DNA from: JAIRVZ01 sp031553755
Lineage (GTDB): Bacteria; Bacteroidota; Bacteroidia; Bacteroidales; Azobacteroidaceae
DNA: 14,706 nucleotides
Assembly: GCA_031553755.1 (NCBI GenBank)
Contig: JAVBKZ010000051.1
Span: forward strand, 1 to 14,706
Direction of reading: 5' to 3'
Each line of letters starts with the position of its first letter. Position 1 is the first letter of the stretch. Both the position numbers and the translations under genes were made by a program. A model generated the notes under the pieces. It worked only from the letters and a program-made list of their open reading frames with translations. It was not told where the DNA came from and searched no databases. Of the stretch, positions 7,621 through 14,700 are shown piece after piece.

Positions 7621-10560
7621 TTAACTCTTATCGTATTGATTTTCAATATATTTTATTAATGAGCCAAAAAGAAAATCTTGAGTTAAAAAATAAGGATTCC
7701 CCGTTATAAACAGCTGTTTACGTGCACGAGTAAGTACTACGTTTAATTTTCTGTCGATTAATTTCCCTGATTCTTCCGTAATATTGGGTAATGTTTTCAA
7801 TTGCCATTGCGAATTAACACAAAAAGAATAGATGATGATATCTTTTTGACTTCCTTGAAATCTTTCTACCGTATCTATTGCTATTTGAGATAAATGAGGC
7901 ATCCCACTTTTAAGCAATATTTTCTTTATTAAGGCTATTTGACTTCGGTAAGGAGTTATTATACCTATTTTTGACGGATTAAATTCGACTTCTTTCTCAT
8001 ATATCGCTTTGACTATTGACAATATATTTTCAGCCTCAACATGGTTTACTTTATCTGAAATATCGTTTGTTGTTTTTTGAGAAGGTATAAAAGCCAATCG
8101 CTTATTTTTTACAATATCTTCCCATTCATTGTCATATTTATTATCCTGTTCCATGATTTCATTTTGGTGGCTCAATCCAACAGGATTTAATTGTCCTTCG
8201 TAAAAAAATAAAGATGAAAATGAAGATATAGCCGGATGCATACGGCCTTGTTTCGTTAATTTATCGCAAGCTAAATATTGGTTGTTTTTTTGATAAAGGC
8301 GGTAAAGACGCTCAAATAAAGAGCAACTCATATCTTTAATTTCGATATTTCGGAGCATTTCATCTTTAACTTGGCATTCTTCTTTCGATTGTAATACAAT
8401 CGCGGGAAGTTGTTTATAATCACCGATTAATACAAATCGAGATATTGAATTTTTTCCTTTTTTATCTTTCGCGCACAATATTCCAATCAGATGAGATTCC
8501 AACAATTGGGCAGCTTCATCGATTATCGCCATATCAAACTGTATCAAAGCAAATAAACCGGGTTTATTCAAAACAGAGGCAACTGTTCCAACAAAAACTT
8601 TACATTGGGATAATTTTACATATACATCGCTCCTTTTATCACATTTATCTAATTGTTTATCTAATAAGTTATTTCTGTATTCGGGAGCACAATTCAATTC
8701 ACTACCAATCCTTATAAATGAAAATTTCTCATCAATATCCTGCAATGTTTTACAAATTTCATCAACAGCCCGGTTTGTATAAGCCATAAGTAAAACATTA
8801 CCCGTTTCTTTTTCAATACATAATTCCGTTATTTTTTTCAAGGCTAAAGAAGTTTTTCCTGTACCAGGAGGGCCTAATAACAAAAAACAATCTTTGGTAG
8901 CCATCGCTTTTGAAGCGACTCTCGAAATATCATCATTTTCATCCTGAACAAGCAAAGATGTGTTGAATTCAGGATTTCTCAAACCTAACAATAAGTCTTT
9001 CCGCTCCTGATTAGCTTGCGTGAATAAATGAAGAGACGAAAACATTCCATTAAAAACAGTATCCGGATAGTCGTGTTCGATCGCATAAACAGAATCATGC
9101 GGTAATATGCTCAAATTTCGCTGTTTTGCCCTGATGCGGATTTTTATTTGTTTATCGATTAATGATTCTATCGCTCCTTTTAATACTTGTTTATTATTGA
9201 CATTGTCTTCTTCCGATTTTTTTTCATACAAAACAACCGCGTCCCCTACCCTGAAATTAGGAAGATAAAAATTTTCATATTCGGGTATAGAAAACGAAAC
9301 AAAATGTTCGTCGGTATCGGCTTGATTATCTGTCATTTTCAAATCATACAACAATTCTCCCGCCGCTATCTTTTCGGATGTCGGAGCCGGCCAGAGGTTA
9401 CCAGCTCTTTTTACTCCTTCGTATTCTCTTTCTCCAAGTTTAGACTTCCATAATTCTTTAACTATAAAAGTATATAACCTAAAGAAATAAGCTTGTTCTA
9501 ACGAAGTCAGGCTATCAATTTGTATTCTCAATTTATCTATTTGAGGCAATAAATAATTTTCATAAAATTTGCCAGACAACCCGTTTGTATTTAATATTCC
9601 GGGGTTGATATGTTCTAAAATTCGTCTTGTAAAATCTGTGTTATTTTCTTTTTGGATGGCATAATCTAACGCCACAATGGTATTTCTAAGGGATATTACT
9701 TCCTGTAAATGTTTCTGTGAATGCGCTTCCTTAGATAAAACCGGATATTTTGAATAAAGCAGGTATGAACTTAGTTCTTCTCCTTTGAGATTCATATTAT
9801 ATTCCAAAACAGCAAGATACAAAATCATTTGGGTATAATGATTAACACACGATTGCTTATACTGTTTCGTCCGGAAATCTTCGACTCCTTTTCCTGATTT
9901 CAATTCAACAAACGCTGAAAAATCTTGTAACATGATATCTAAACGTCCTTGTAAACCCAACGCATTACATATAAAGGAAGGTTCTAAAATTATTTTTTCA
10001 GTATCAATATTCTCTTGGGGAAATATTTTTTTGATAACATGTTTGATGTTTTCGAATTGTATTTTACAAGAATCGAAAAACTTTTTTGCGGTATCCGGTT
10101 GCTGTAAATTTTCACAAGATGTTATTTCAAAAGGATATATTTTAAATAATTTTTTCAACGCAGTTTGATAAGAAACAGGTGATTCTTTTGTTTCATTCAC
10201 TAATTCATCTATGAAAAAATTGGCTGTATTTCCTAACAGGATGTGGCTGGTATTTTCCTGAATACGGAAACGCGACAAGGTGTAATTCAACGGATGATTG
10301 CCAAACGGTTTGTAACATTCGGCCAACGTACTTATGTCTATAAGATAATCTGGTTCAAGAACGATTAAATCAACGGTGCATAAACCTTCTTCATCTTGTT
10401 TATAACCTAATAAATTGAAGATACTATTTTCGGATAAGTATTTATACAATTTATTCATTTCCCTTTTTTGATCATCATTACATGATACTGATATTTTTTC
10501 AGATTGGAATGTTTCGGTTTCGAGCGTTCCTTTGGTAAATGATTTAAATCTGACTTTCAT
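7621..10560 (-). CDS. Dna2-like nuclease-helicase (PD-(D/E)XK nuclease plus SF1 helicase)
   Basis: The 979-residue protein joins two enzyme modules. The nuclease part (about 65-270) has the PD-(D/E)XK core of the Cas4/Dna2/RecB group: GRLDIML (Asp 208), FVELKSGKG (Glu 219, Lys 221) and the QxxxY-like motif HYTQMILYLAV (Gln 244). The helicase part (about 530-955) is superfamily 1, Upf1/Dna2 type: Walker A GPPGTGKT (563-570), DEAA (681-684), GDYKQLP (713-719), QGRMHP (771-776), TPYRSQ (869-874), DTVERFQGSQKD (896-907) and VVLTRARKQ (941-949). All key residues are present. It should unwind and cut DNA flaps or ends in repair or replication; a defence role is possible but nothing nearby supports it. 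It is transcribed alone, divergent from iorA, with a short leader. Length and order match bacterial Dna2-like proteins. Confidence 0.88.
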   Translation of the reverse strand: MKVRFKSFTKGTLETETFQSEKISVSCNDDQKREMNKLYKYLSENSIFNLLGYKQDEEGLCTVDLIVLEPDYLIDISTLAECYKPFGNHPLNYTLSRFRIQENTSHILLGNTANFFIDELVNETKESPVSYQTALKKLFKIYPFEITSCENLQQPDTAKKFFDSCKIQFENIKHVIKKIFPQENIDTEKIILEPSFICNALGLQGRLDIMLQDFSAFVELKSGKGVEDFRTKQYKQSCVNHYTQMILYLAVLEYNMNLKGEELSSYLLYSKYPVLSKEAHSQKHLQEVISLRNTIVALDYAIQKENNTDFTRRILEHINPGILNTNGLSGKFYENYLLPQIDKLRIQIDSLTSLEQAYFFRLYTFIVKELWKSKLGEREYEGVKRAGNLWPAPTSEKIAAGELLYDLKMTDNQADTDEHFVSFSIPEYENFYLPNFRVGDAVVLYEKKSEEDNVNNKQVLKGAIESLIDKQIKIRIRAKQRNLSILPHDSVYAIEHDYPDTVFNGMFSSLHLFTQANQERKDLLLGLRNPEFNTSLLVQDENDDISRVASKAMATKDCFLLLGPPGTGKTSLALKKITELCIEKETGNVLLMAYTNRAVDEICKTLQDIDEKFSFIRIGSELNCAPEYRNNLLDKQLDKCDKRSDVYVKLSQCKVFVGTVASVLNKPGLFALIQFDMAIIDEAAQLLESHLIGILCAKDKKGKNSISRFVLIGDYKQLPAIVLQSKEECQVKDEMLRNIEIKDMSCSLFERLYRLYQKNNQYLACDKLTKQGRMHPAISSFSSLFFYEGQLNPVGLSHQNEIMEQDNKYDNEWEDIVKNKRLAFIPSQKTTNDISDKVNHVEAENILSIVKAIYEKEVEFNPSKIGIITPYRSQIALIKKILLKSGMPHLSQIAIDTVERFQGSQKDIIIYSFCVNSQWQLKTLPNITEESGKLIDRKLNVVLTRARKQLFITGNPYFLTQDFLFGSLIKYIENQYDKS

Positions 10561-10586
10561 TGAAGTTTTTTATAATAAATGGAGTA

Positions 10587-10594
10587 CAAATTTA
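10587..10594 (-). promoter_or_regulatory. Candidate -7 box for the Dna2-like gene
   Basis: The minus strand reads TAAATTTG, an exact TAnnTTTG match, 27 bases before the start codon, which would give a leader of about 20 bases. No clear TTG sits at the -33 distance. The position just ahead of the gene in a divergent spacer makes it plausible. Confidence 0.4.
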
Positions 10595-10653
10595 GGAGAT
10601 AATTTTGGATATTTTTCATATGCGGGCAGTAAAATACCTGACATCATGTAGCA

Positions 10654-10683
10654 TTGATATTTTGGAAACTTTCATTACCTTTG
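10654..10683 (+). promoter_or_regulatory. Probable Bacteroidetes-type promoter of iorAB
   Basis: TTG at 10654-10656 is followed, after 19 bases, by TACCTTTG at 10676-10683. This fits the -33/-7 pair of the Bacteroidetes primary sigma factor in both sequence and spacing. Transcription would start near 10688-10692, leaving an 80-base leader before the iorA ATG. There is no Shine-Dalgarno sequence before that ATG (TAATATAAACGC), as is usual in this phylum. Confidence 0.55.
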
Positions 10684-10770
10684 GCAGACTATTTGCTCTT
10701 GGTATATCTGAAATGAAATATCAACTATTCAAAAAAAGATTAATAGTAACGTACTTAGTAATATAAACGC

Positions 10771-12387
10771 ATGGAAAAACAATTATTTCTGGGAGATGAA
10801 GCAATCGCTCAGGCTGCTATAGACGCCGGACTTTCGGGCGTTTATTCTTATCCGGGAACACCTTCGACCGAAATCACGGAATATATACAAGCGTCTCAAG
10901 ACGCAAAACAAAAAGGTATTCATTCAACATGGTGTTGTAATGAAAAAACAGCGTTGGAAACAGCGTTGGGAATGTCGTACGCGGGAAAAAGAACGCTTTC
11001 GTGTATGAAACACGTTGGATTGAATGTGGCTGCCGACGCTTTTATGAACGCGGCCATGTCGGGAATCAACGGCGGAATGATGGTGATTACAGCCGATGAC
11101 CCTTCGATGCATTCATCTCAAAATGAACAAGATAATCGTTTTTTCGGAAACTTCGCGATGATTCCGATGTTAGAACCTTCCAACCAGCAAGAGGCATACG
11201 ATATGGTTTACGAAGGATTTGAATTGTCGGAAAAATTAGGCTATCCGCTTTTGTTGCGTATAACTACCCGTATGGCACATTCAAGGTCGGGAGTAGCTAC
11301 TCGCGAACAATTGCCTCAAAATCAAACTCATGCTCCGGAAGACGGTCGCCAACGTTTTATCTTACTTCCTGCTATCGCCAGAAAAAGATTCAAAATTTTG
11401 CTCGAAAAGCAAGCTGAATTCATGCAATGTTCGGAAGAATCGAAATACAATCACTATTTTACCCCTAAAGGGAATTTTAATTCCTCTTCTGAAAAGAAAT
11501 TAGGAATCATCGCTTGCGGAATCGCGTTTAATTATTTGCAGGAAAATTATCCCGGAGGTTTTGAAAATCCGGTTTTGAAAATCAGCCAATATCCGATTCC
11601 TAAAAAACAAATCGAAAAATTAGTAGACGAATGTGATGAGATTTTGGTTTTGGAAGATGGATTTCCTTTTGTAGAAGAACAAATCAAAGGCTTTTTGGGA
11701 CTTGGAATTAAAGTGCATGGCCGCTTGGATGGAACAATTTCCCGTGATGGAGAATTGAATCCGGATATCGTTGCAAAAGCCTTAGGAAAAAAAATTAAAA
11801 CCTATTATCCCATACCGGAAGTCGTTGAAATGCGTCCTCCCGCTTTATGCCAAGGTTGCGGACACCGTGATGTTTATGAAGCGTTGAATGAAGTGATTAA
11901 AGAATATCCGGACGCTAAAGTTTTCAGTGACATTGGTTGCTATACATTGGGAGCCTTGCCTCCTTTCCGCGCTATCGATTCGTGTATAGATATGGGAGCT
12001 TCTATCACAATGGCGCGAGGAGCTTCGGAAGCCGGAATTTATCCTTCTATCGCTGTAATCGGAGATTCTACGTTTACCCATTCGGGAATGACCGGTTTAT
12101 TGGATTGTGTGAATAACAACGCCAATGTTGTGATTATTATTTCAGATAATGAAACAACAGGAATGACAGGAGGACAAGATTCTGCCGGAACCGGAAAAAT
12201 TGAAGCCATTTGCCTCGGCTTGGGAGTCGAACCGAAACATTTGCGCGGTTTCGTTCCCTTGAAAAAAAATCACGAAGAAATGAAAAATATCATTCGGGAA
12301 GAAATTAATTACAACGGAGTTTCGGTACTTATTCCAAGAAGGGAATGTATTCAAACTCATGCGAGAAAAGCTAAAAATAATAAGTAG
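10771..12387 (+). CDS. iorA: Indolepyruvate:ferredoxin oxidoreductase, alpha subunit
   Basis: This 538-residue thiamine-diphosphate enzyme subunit oxidatively decarboxylates aryl pyruvates (indolepyruvate, phenylpyruvate, hydroxyphenylpyruvate) to the aryl-acetyl-CoA, with ferredoxin as electron acceptor. The N-terminal pyrimidine-binding half shows SYPGTPSTEITEY (about 26-38) and CCNEKTALETALGMSYAGKR (about 55-74), where Glu 58 is in the expected position for cofactor activation. The C-terminal half has LCQGCGHRDVY (359-369), SDIGCYTLG and the TPP motif GDSTFTHSGM (431-440) through SDNETTGMTGGQD (458-470). The archaeal enzyme has a C-terminal two-cluster ferredoxin domain. Here the protein stops soon after IPRRECIQTH with no CxxCxxC motif. 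The gene has its own promoter and is followed by iorB after 53 bases. Assignment is firm; substrate range is inferred from the family. Confidence 0.94.
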   Translation: MEKQLFLGDEAIAQAAIDAGLSGVYSYPGTPSTEITEYIQASQDAKQKGIHSTWCCNEKTALETALGMSYAGKRTLSCMKHVGLNVAADAFMNAAMSGINGGMMVITADDPSMHSSQNEQDNRFFGNFAMIPMLEPSNQQEAYDMVYEGFELSEKLGYPLLLRITTRMAHSRSGVATREQLPQNQTHAPEDGRQRFILLPAIARKRFKILLEKQAEFMQCSEESKYNHYFTPKGNFNSSSEKKLGIIACGIAFNYLQENYPGGFENPVLKISQYPIPKKQIEKLVDECDEILVLEDGFPFVEEQIKGFLGLGIKVHGRLDGTISRDGELNPDIVAKALGKKIKTYYPIPEVVEMRPPALCQGCGHRDVYEALNEVIKEYPDAKVFSDIGCYTLGALPPFRAIDSCIDMGASITMARGASEAGIYPSIAVIGDSTFTHSGMTGLLDCVNNNANVVIIISDNETTGMTGGQDSAGTGKIEAICLGLGVEPKHLRGFVPLKKNHEEMKNIIREEINYNGVSVLIPRRECIQTHARKAKNNK

Positions 12388-12434
12388 ACGAGTAAACAAG
12401 CTCGTTTACCTGTCTACTTGTCAACTCGTTTACT
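12382..12434. repeat. Octamer-built palindromic element between iorA and iorB
   Basis: The spacer is made of near-identical octamers. TCGTTTAC (12402-12409), CTGTCTAC (12410-12417), TTGTCAAC (12418-12425) and TCGTTTAC (12426-12433) run head to tail. They are preceded by two inverted units, GTAGACGA and GTAAACAA (12384-12399). Bases 12382-12397 and 12404-12419 can form a 16-bp stem with a two-base mismatch, and its foot covers the iorA stop codon. There is no T-run after it and iorB begins at 12441, so a processing, stabilising or translational hairpin is more likely than a terminator. Confidence 0.7.
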
Positions 12435-12440
12435 AAAAAT

Positions 12441-13022
12441 ATGAAAACAGACATTATACTTTCGGGCGTAGGAGGACAAGGTATTCTCTCTATCGCGGCC
12501 GTTATCGGAAAAGCCGCCATCAAAGACGGTTTATATATGAAACAATCAGAAGTACACGGAATGAGTCAGCGTGGTGGAGACGTACAATCGAACCTCCGCA
12601 TCAGCGACCAACCGGTTTCTTCCGATTTGATTGCCAAAGGTTCGGCTGATATTATTATTTCACTCGAACCAATGGAAGCGTTGCGTTATCTTCCTTATTT
12701 GAAGAAAGACGGTTGGGTAGTCACGAATTCAAAACCGTTCATCAATATTCCAAACTATCCGGAATTAGAAAAAGTGATGGAAGCAATTAACGCTTTACCC
12801 AATAAAGTTATTTTAGATGTAGAACAAATTGCCAAAGATCTAGGAGCTTCACGTTCAAGTAATATTGTGATGCTTGGCGCCGCGTCTCCTTATATCGGAA
12901 TCGATTATGCTAAATTAGAAGATGGAATTCTCAGTATTTTCGGACGTAAAGGAGAAGATATTGTGAATATTAACCTCAAAGCATTGGCTGCGGGGAAAGC
13001 AGTCGCGGAAAAATTATCATAA
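12441..13022 (+). CDS. iorB: Indolepyruvate:ferredoxin oxidoreductase, beta subunit
   Basis: The 193-residue protein is the gamma-domain partner of IorA and makes up the rest of the enzyme. The family signature is at the start: LSGVGGQGILSIAAVIGKAA (about 7-26), a glycine-rich loop. It is followed by the conserved SEVHGMSQRGGDVQSNLRIS (about 37-56) and by SLEPMEALRYLPYL. Length is normal. No cysteine cluster is present, so neither subunit carries the iron-sulfur domain seen in the classical archaeal IorA. The gene follows iorA on the same strand after the octamer-repeat hairpin and is very likely co-transcribed. A weak terminator follows it. In several Bacteroidota a phenylacetate-CoA ligase comes next (from memory), but here insertion-sequence debris begins within about 110 bases. 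Confidence 0.93.
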   Translation: MKTDIILSGVGGQGILSIAAVIGKAAIKDGLYMKQSEVHGMSQRGGDVQSNLRISDQPVSSDLIAKGSADIIISLEPMEALRYLPYLKKDGWVVTNSKPFINIPNYPELEKVMEAINALPNKVILDVEQIAKDLGASRSSNIVMLGAASPYIGIDYAKLEDGILSIFGRKGEDIVNINLKALAAGKAVAEKLS

Positions 13023-13086
13023 ATTATCGACTTCATGCTTGCTCTTTTAATATATTACCGCAGAGGTTTCGACTAAAATTATATTA

Positions 13087-13117
13087 CCTGAATCCAATCG
13101 GATTCCGAGGTTTTCTC
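13087..13117 (+). terminator. Possible terminator of the iorAB transcript
   Basis: GAATCC (13090-13095) pairs with GGATTC (13100-13105) around a 4-base loop. The stem extends through CCT/AGG across a two-base bulge and is followed by TTTTCTC. It is 65 bases past the iorB stop. The stem is short, so termination strength is uncertain. Confidence 0.45.
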
Positions 13118-13129
13118 AGTTCTTTGGTT

Positions 13130-13637
13130 TTAGTTTTGCAACTCGGCTAATGTTTCGTTGATAAGTTCTAATTGCATTCGGGTATATTCGTTGATGTCGT
13201 TGTAGTCGGTAAATACCTCTTCTATGTATTGTTTTAGTTCCTCATTAGGGTTCTCAAACTTTTTCCAATATAAGGTCAAATCCCTGCAAAGCTCTTCAAG
13301 AGACTTAAAAAAACGATTGTGAGTAACATTCCTTCTCGTTTTCTTCCAAAGCATTTCAATACCGTTTAAGTCAGGAGAATAAGGCGGAAGAAAAAACAGT
13401 TCCAATAAATCCGAGACCTCTTCCAACCATGGTTGTAGCATTTTGGCATGATGATAACGTGCATTATCCAATATCAATAATATTTTCTTCCGTTTTCCTT
13501 CTTTTGTGTTGCCCACATTTACCTGACAAAGCAGTTTTGCAGAAAAATCTTAAATTTGGGGCATTAAATTCCGGATTTTGATAAGTTATCAATTGCCCGT
13601 TTGTTTCCATGGCGCCAAATACGCTAACCTTAAACCA
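13130..13637 (-). pseudogene. IS630-family transposase remnant, truncated and frameshifted
   Basis: Reading the minus strand from about 13637, one frame encodes WFKVSVFGAMETNGQLITY, a conserved strand of the IS630 (DDE_3) core. Near 13535-13555 the homology moves to another frame, consistent with one inserted base. It then continues LLCQVNVGNTKEGKRKKILL, ILDNARYHHAKMLQPW and FFLPPYSPDLNGIEMLWKK to the stop at 13130. These hold the second catalytic Asp (ILDNARYHH) and the Asn-Glu site (SPDLNGIEMLW). The N-terminal helix-turn-helix region and the first catalytic Asp are absent. The sequence changes abruptly at about 13637-13645 into an IS110 fragment on the other strand. A 128-residue open frame using GTG at 13516 covers the C-terminal half but cannot be a functional transposase. 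Confidence 0.85.
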
Positions 13638-13644
13638 GTCGACA

Positions 13645-14117
13645 GGACAACAACGCAAGTTACTTTTGCAGGTTACCCGACAAATCAGGGAGATGTCCCG
13701 GGGAGAAAAATATGCGGAAGACATGCAGTTATTAAAATCAGTTCCGGGGTAGGATTTATTACCTCCATCACTCTTTTGACCGAGTTGGAAGATATCCGCC
13801 GTTTCCCCAACTCCGACCATTTGGCAGGTTATGTAGGACTGGTACCTTCGCGGCATAATTCAGGCGATACCCAAAATACGGGCGAGATGACTTTCCGGGA
13901 ACAAAGCTGATTGAAAAGCTATCTGGTAGAAAGTGCCTGGACGGCATCACGATTAGACCCTGCTTTGAGTTTGAGTTTCAATACCAGCTGTAAAAGAATG
14001 GAATCAAATAAGGCCATTGTAAAAATAGCACGTAAGCTATTGAACAGGATATATTTTGTACTCAAAACAAGAAAGAATATGTATCAGGCGTGGTACAATA
14101 ATTGGATGAAATCCTAA
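13645..14117 (+). pseudogene. IS110-family transposase remnant (C-terminal domain), multiply broken
   Basis: The encoded sequence matches the C-terminal Transposase_20 domain of IS110/IS116/IS902 elements. The first frame reads LLLQVTRQIREMSRGEKYAE and LLKSVPG up to a TAG at 13750. Dropping one G from the G-run at 13746-13749 explains the break, since the next frame continues VGFITSITLLTELEDIRRF and HLAGYVGLVPSRHNSGDTQN. A TGA at 13908-13910 replaces the residues expected in the RGNK segment, after which LKSYLVESAWTASRLDPALS and NKAIVKIARKLLNRIYFVLK run to a stop at 14117. The N-terminal DEDD (RuvC-like) half is missing. With no catalytic domain, one frameshift and one stop, it is dead. It abuts the IS630 fragment with no spacer. 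Confidence 0.85.
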
Positions 14118-14402
14118 TAAACTGATATAGTTTTATGACGACCACTACCGGCGGACTGCAGCTTGAAACAAAGTCTGCTTCGTCTAAGTTTGTGGCGCTT
14201 TTTCCTCTCGAAACTGAAAAGGAAAATGTAGCAAAATACTGTTTGTCTACTGATAAAAGGTTGTTTGAAAGGAATTTGTATGAAAAAAGAAGAAATAAGA
14301 AAAATGTTCAGATAGAATTTTTATTCCGAAAATGTAACAGGTAGTCATTAATAAGTGAAGTAGTCGGATTGAATAGAAATACCGGGAAATTATTTTTAAT
14401 GA
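14118..14402. other. Unassigned 285-base stretch between IS fragments
   Basis: Between the IS110 and IS1595 remnants I recognise no gene. A 69-codon open frame (14135-14344, plus) has low-complexity composition (TTTTGG start, then a Lys/Glu/Arg-rich tail) and no family resemblance, so I do not call it. The last part, about 14375-14402, resembles the bases just after the left-hand IS1595 gene (GGATAATCATT then AATAATTT), so it is probably the 3' non-coding end of that element. The first bases are probably the 3' end of the IS110. Confidence 0.5.
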
Positions 14403-14580
14403 TTATCCGTAATTGTACCTAAATTGGTTTTTGCAAGTGACCGAAGCAATCATCGGTCTGTCAAATAATTTTTCTCCGAAATACCTTCGATTGAATTTGT
14501 AACAGGATTCATTGAGATAGTTTTGTAAATATTCGGGCTTGATGTCATGATGAATATCCAATAATACAATAGTTCGTTCA
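14403..14580 (-). pseudogene. Decayed 3' end of an IS1595-family transposase
   Basis: Read on the minus strand, the last part translates as LLDIHHDIKPEYLQNYLNES, CYKFNRRYFGEKLFDRPMIA and SVTCKNQFRYNYG then TAA (14403-14405). It aligns residue by residue with the end of the transposase at 1-837, at roughly four-fifths nucleotide identity by eye. Upstream of about 14580 the homology fails: the WVHIAISNAK motif and everything before it are missing or scrambled. A 74-codon open frame at 14450-14674 runs through the same DNA in the wrong frame and is not real. The fragment points inward, opposite to the left-hand copy. Confidence 0.85.
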
Positions 14581-14632
14581 AAACATGATTAAAGTGTTGG
14601 TTTCCAGGAAAATAAGTTGAATTTTGTTTGGA

Positions 14633-14700
14633 AAAAACCGCAGGAATTCGTACCTTTAAAGCATTGATTACCAATCGAATGCTTCGATATGACTCCTGCG
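14633..14700 (-). terminator. Large imperfect palindrome with a T-run, possible terminator of a gene beyond the window
   Basis: CGCAGGA (14639-14645) and TCCTGCG (14694-14700) are a perfect 7-bp inverted pair. Inside them AAGCATT-GATT (14659-14669) pairs with AATCGAATGCTT (14673-14684) with one bulged base. On the minus strand the structure is followed by GGTTTTTTCC, so it has the shape of a Rho-independent terminator with a long stem. The gene it would serve is off the right edge. A REP-like or transposon-end hairpin is an alternative. Confidence 0.4.

Noticed and set aside
7621..10560. The nuclease-helicase as part of a CRISPR-Cas (Cas4-like) system
   Set aside because: No repeat array and no other cas gene in the window; the nuclease is fused to a Dna2/Upf1-type helicase.
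12402..12433. The octamer tandem as a short CRISPR array
   Set aside because: Units are 8 bases with no spacers between them, far from CRISPR dimensions.
12382..12434. The iorA-iorB hairpin as a Rho-independent terminator
   Set aside because: No T-run follows it, iorB starts 53 bases after iorA, and both subunits are needed together.
13578..13910. 110-codon plus-strand open frame as a novel gene
   Set aside because: Its first part is antisense IS630 and out-of-frame IS110; only the second part is coding-derived (IS110 domain). It is a chimera of two remnants.
14135..14344. 69-codon plus-strand open frame between the IS110 and IS1595 fragments
   Set aside because: Low-complexity start, no recognisable motif, and set in IS debris; no upstream signal.
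14450..14674. 74-codon minus-strand open frame at the right edge
   Set aside because: It reads the IS1595 remnant in the wrong frame; the true frame gives the conserved YLNESCYKFNRRYFG end.
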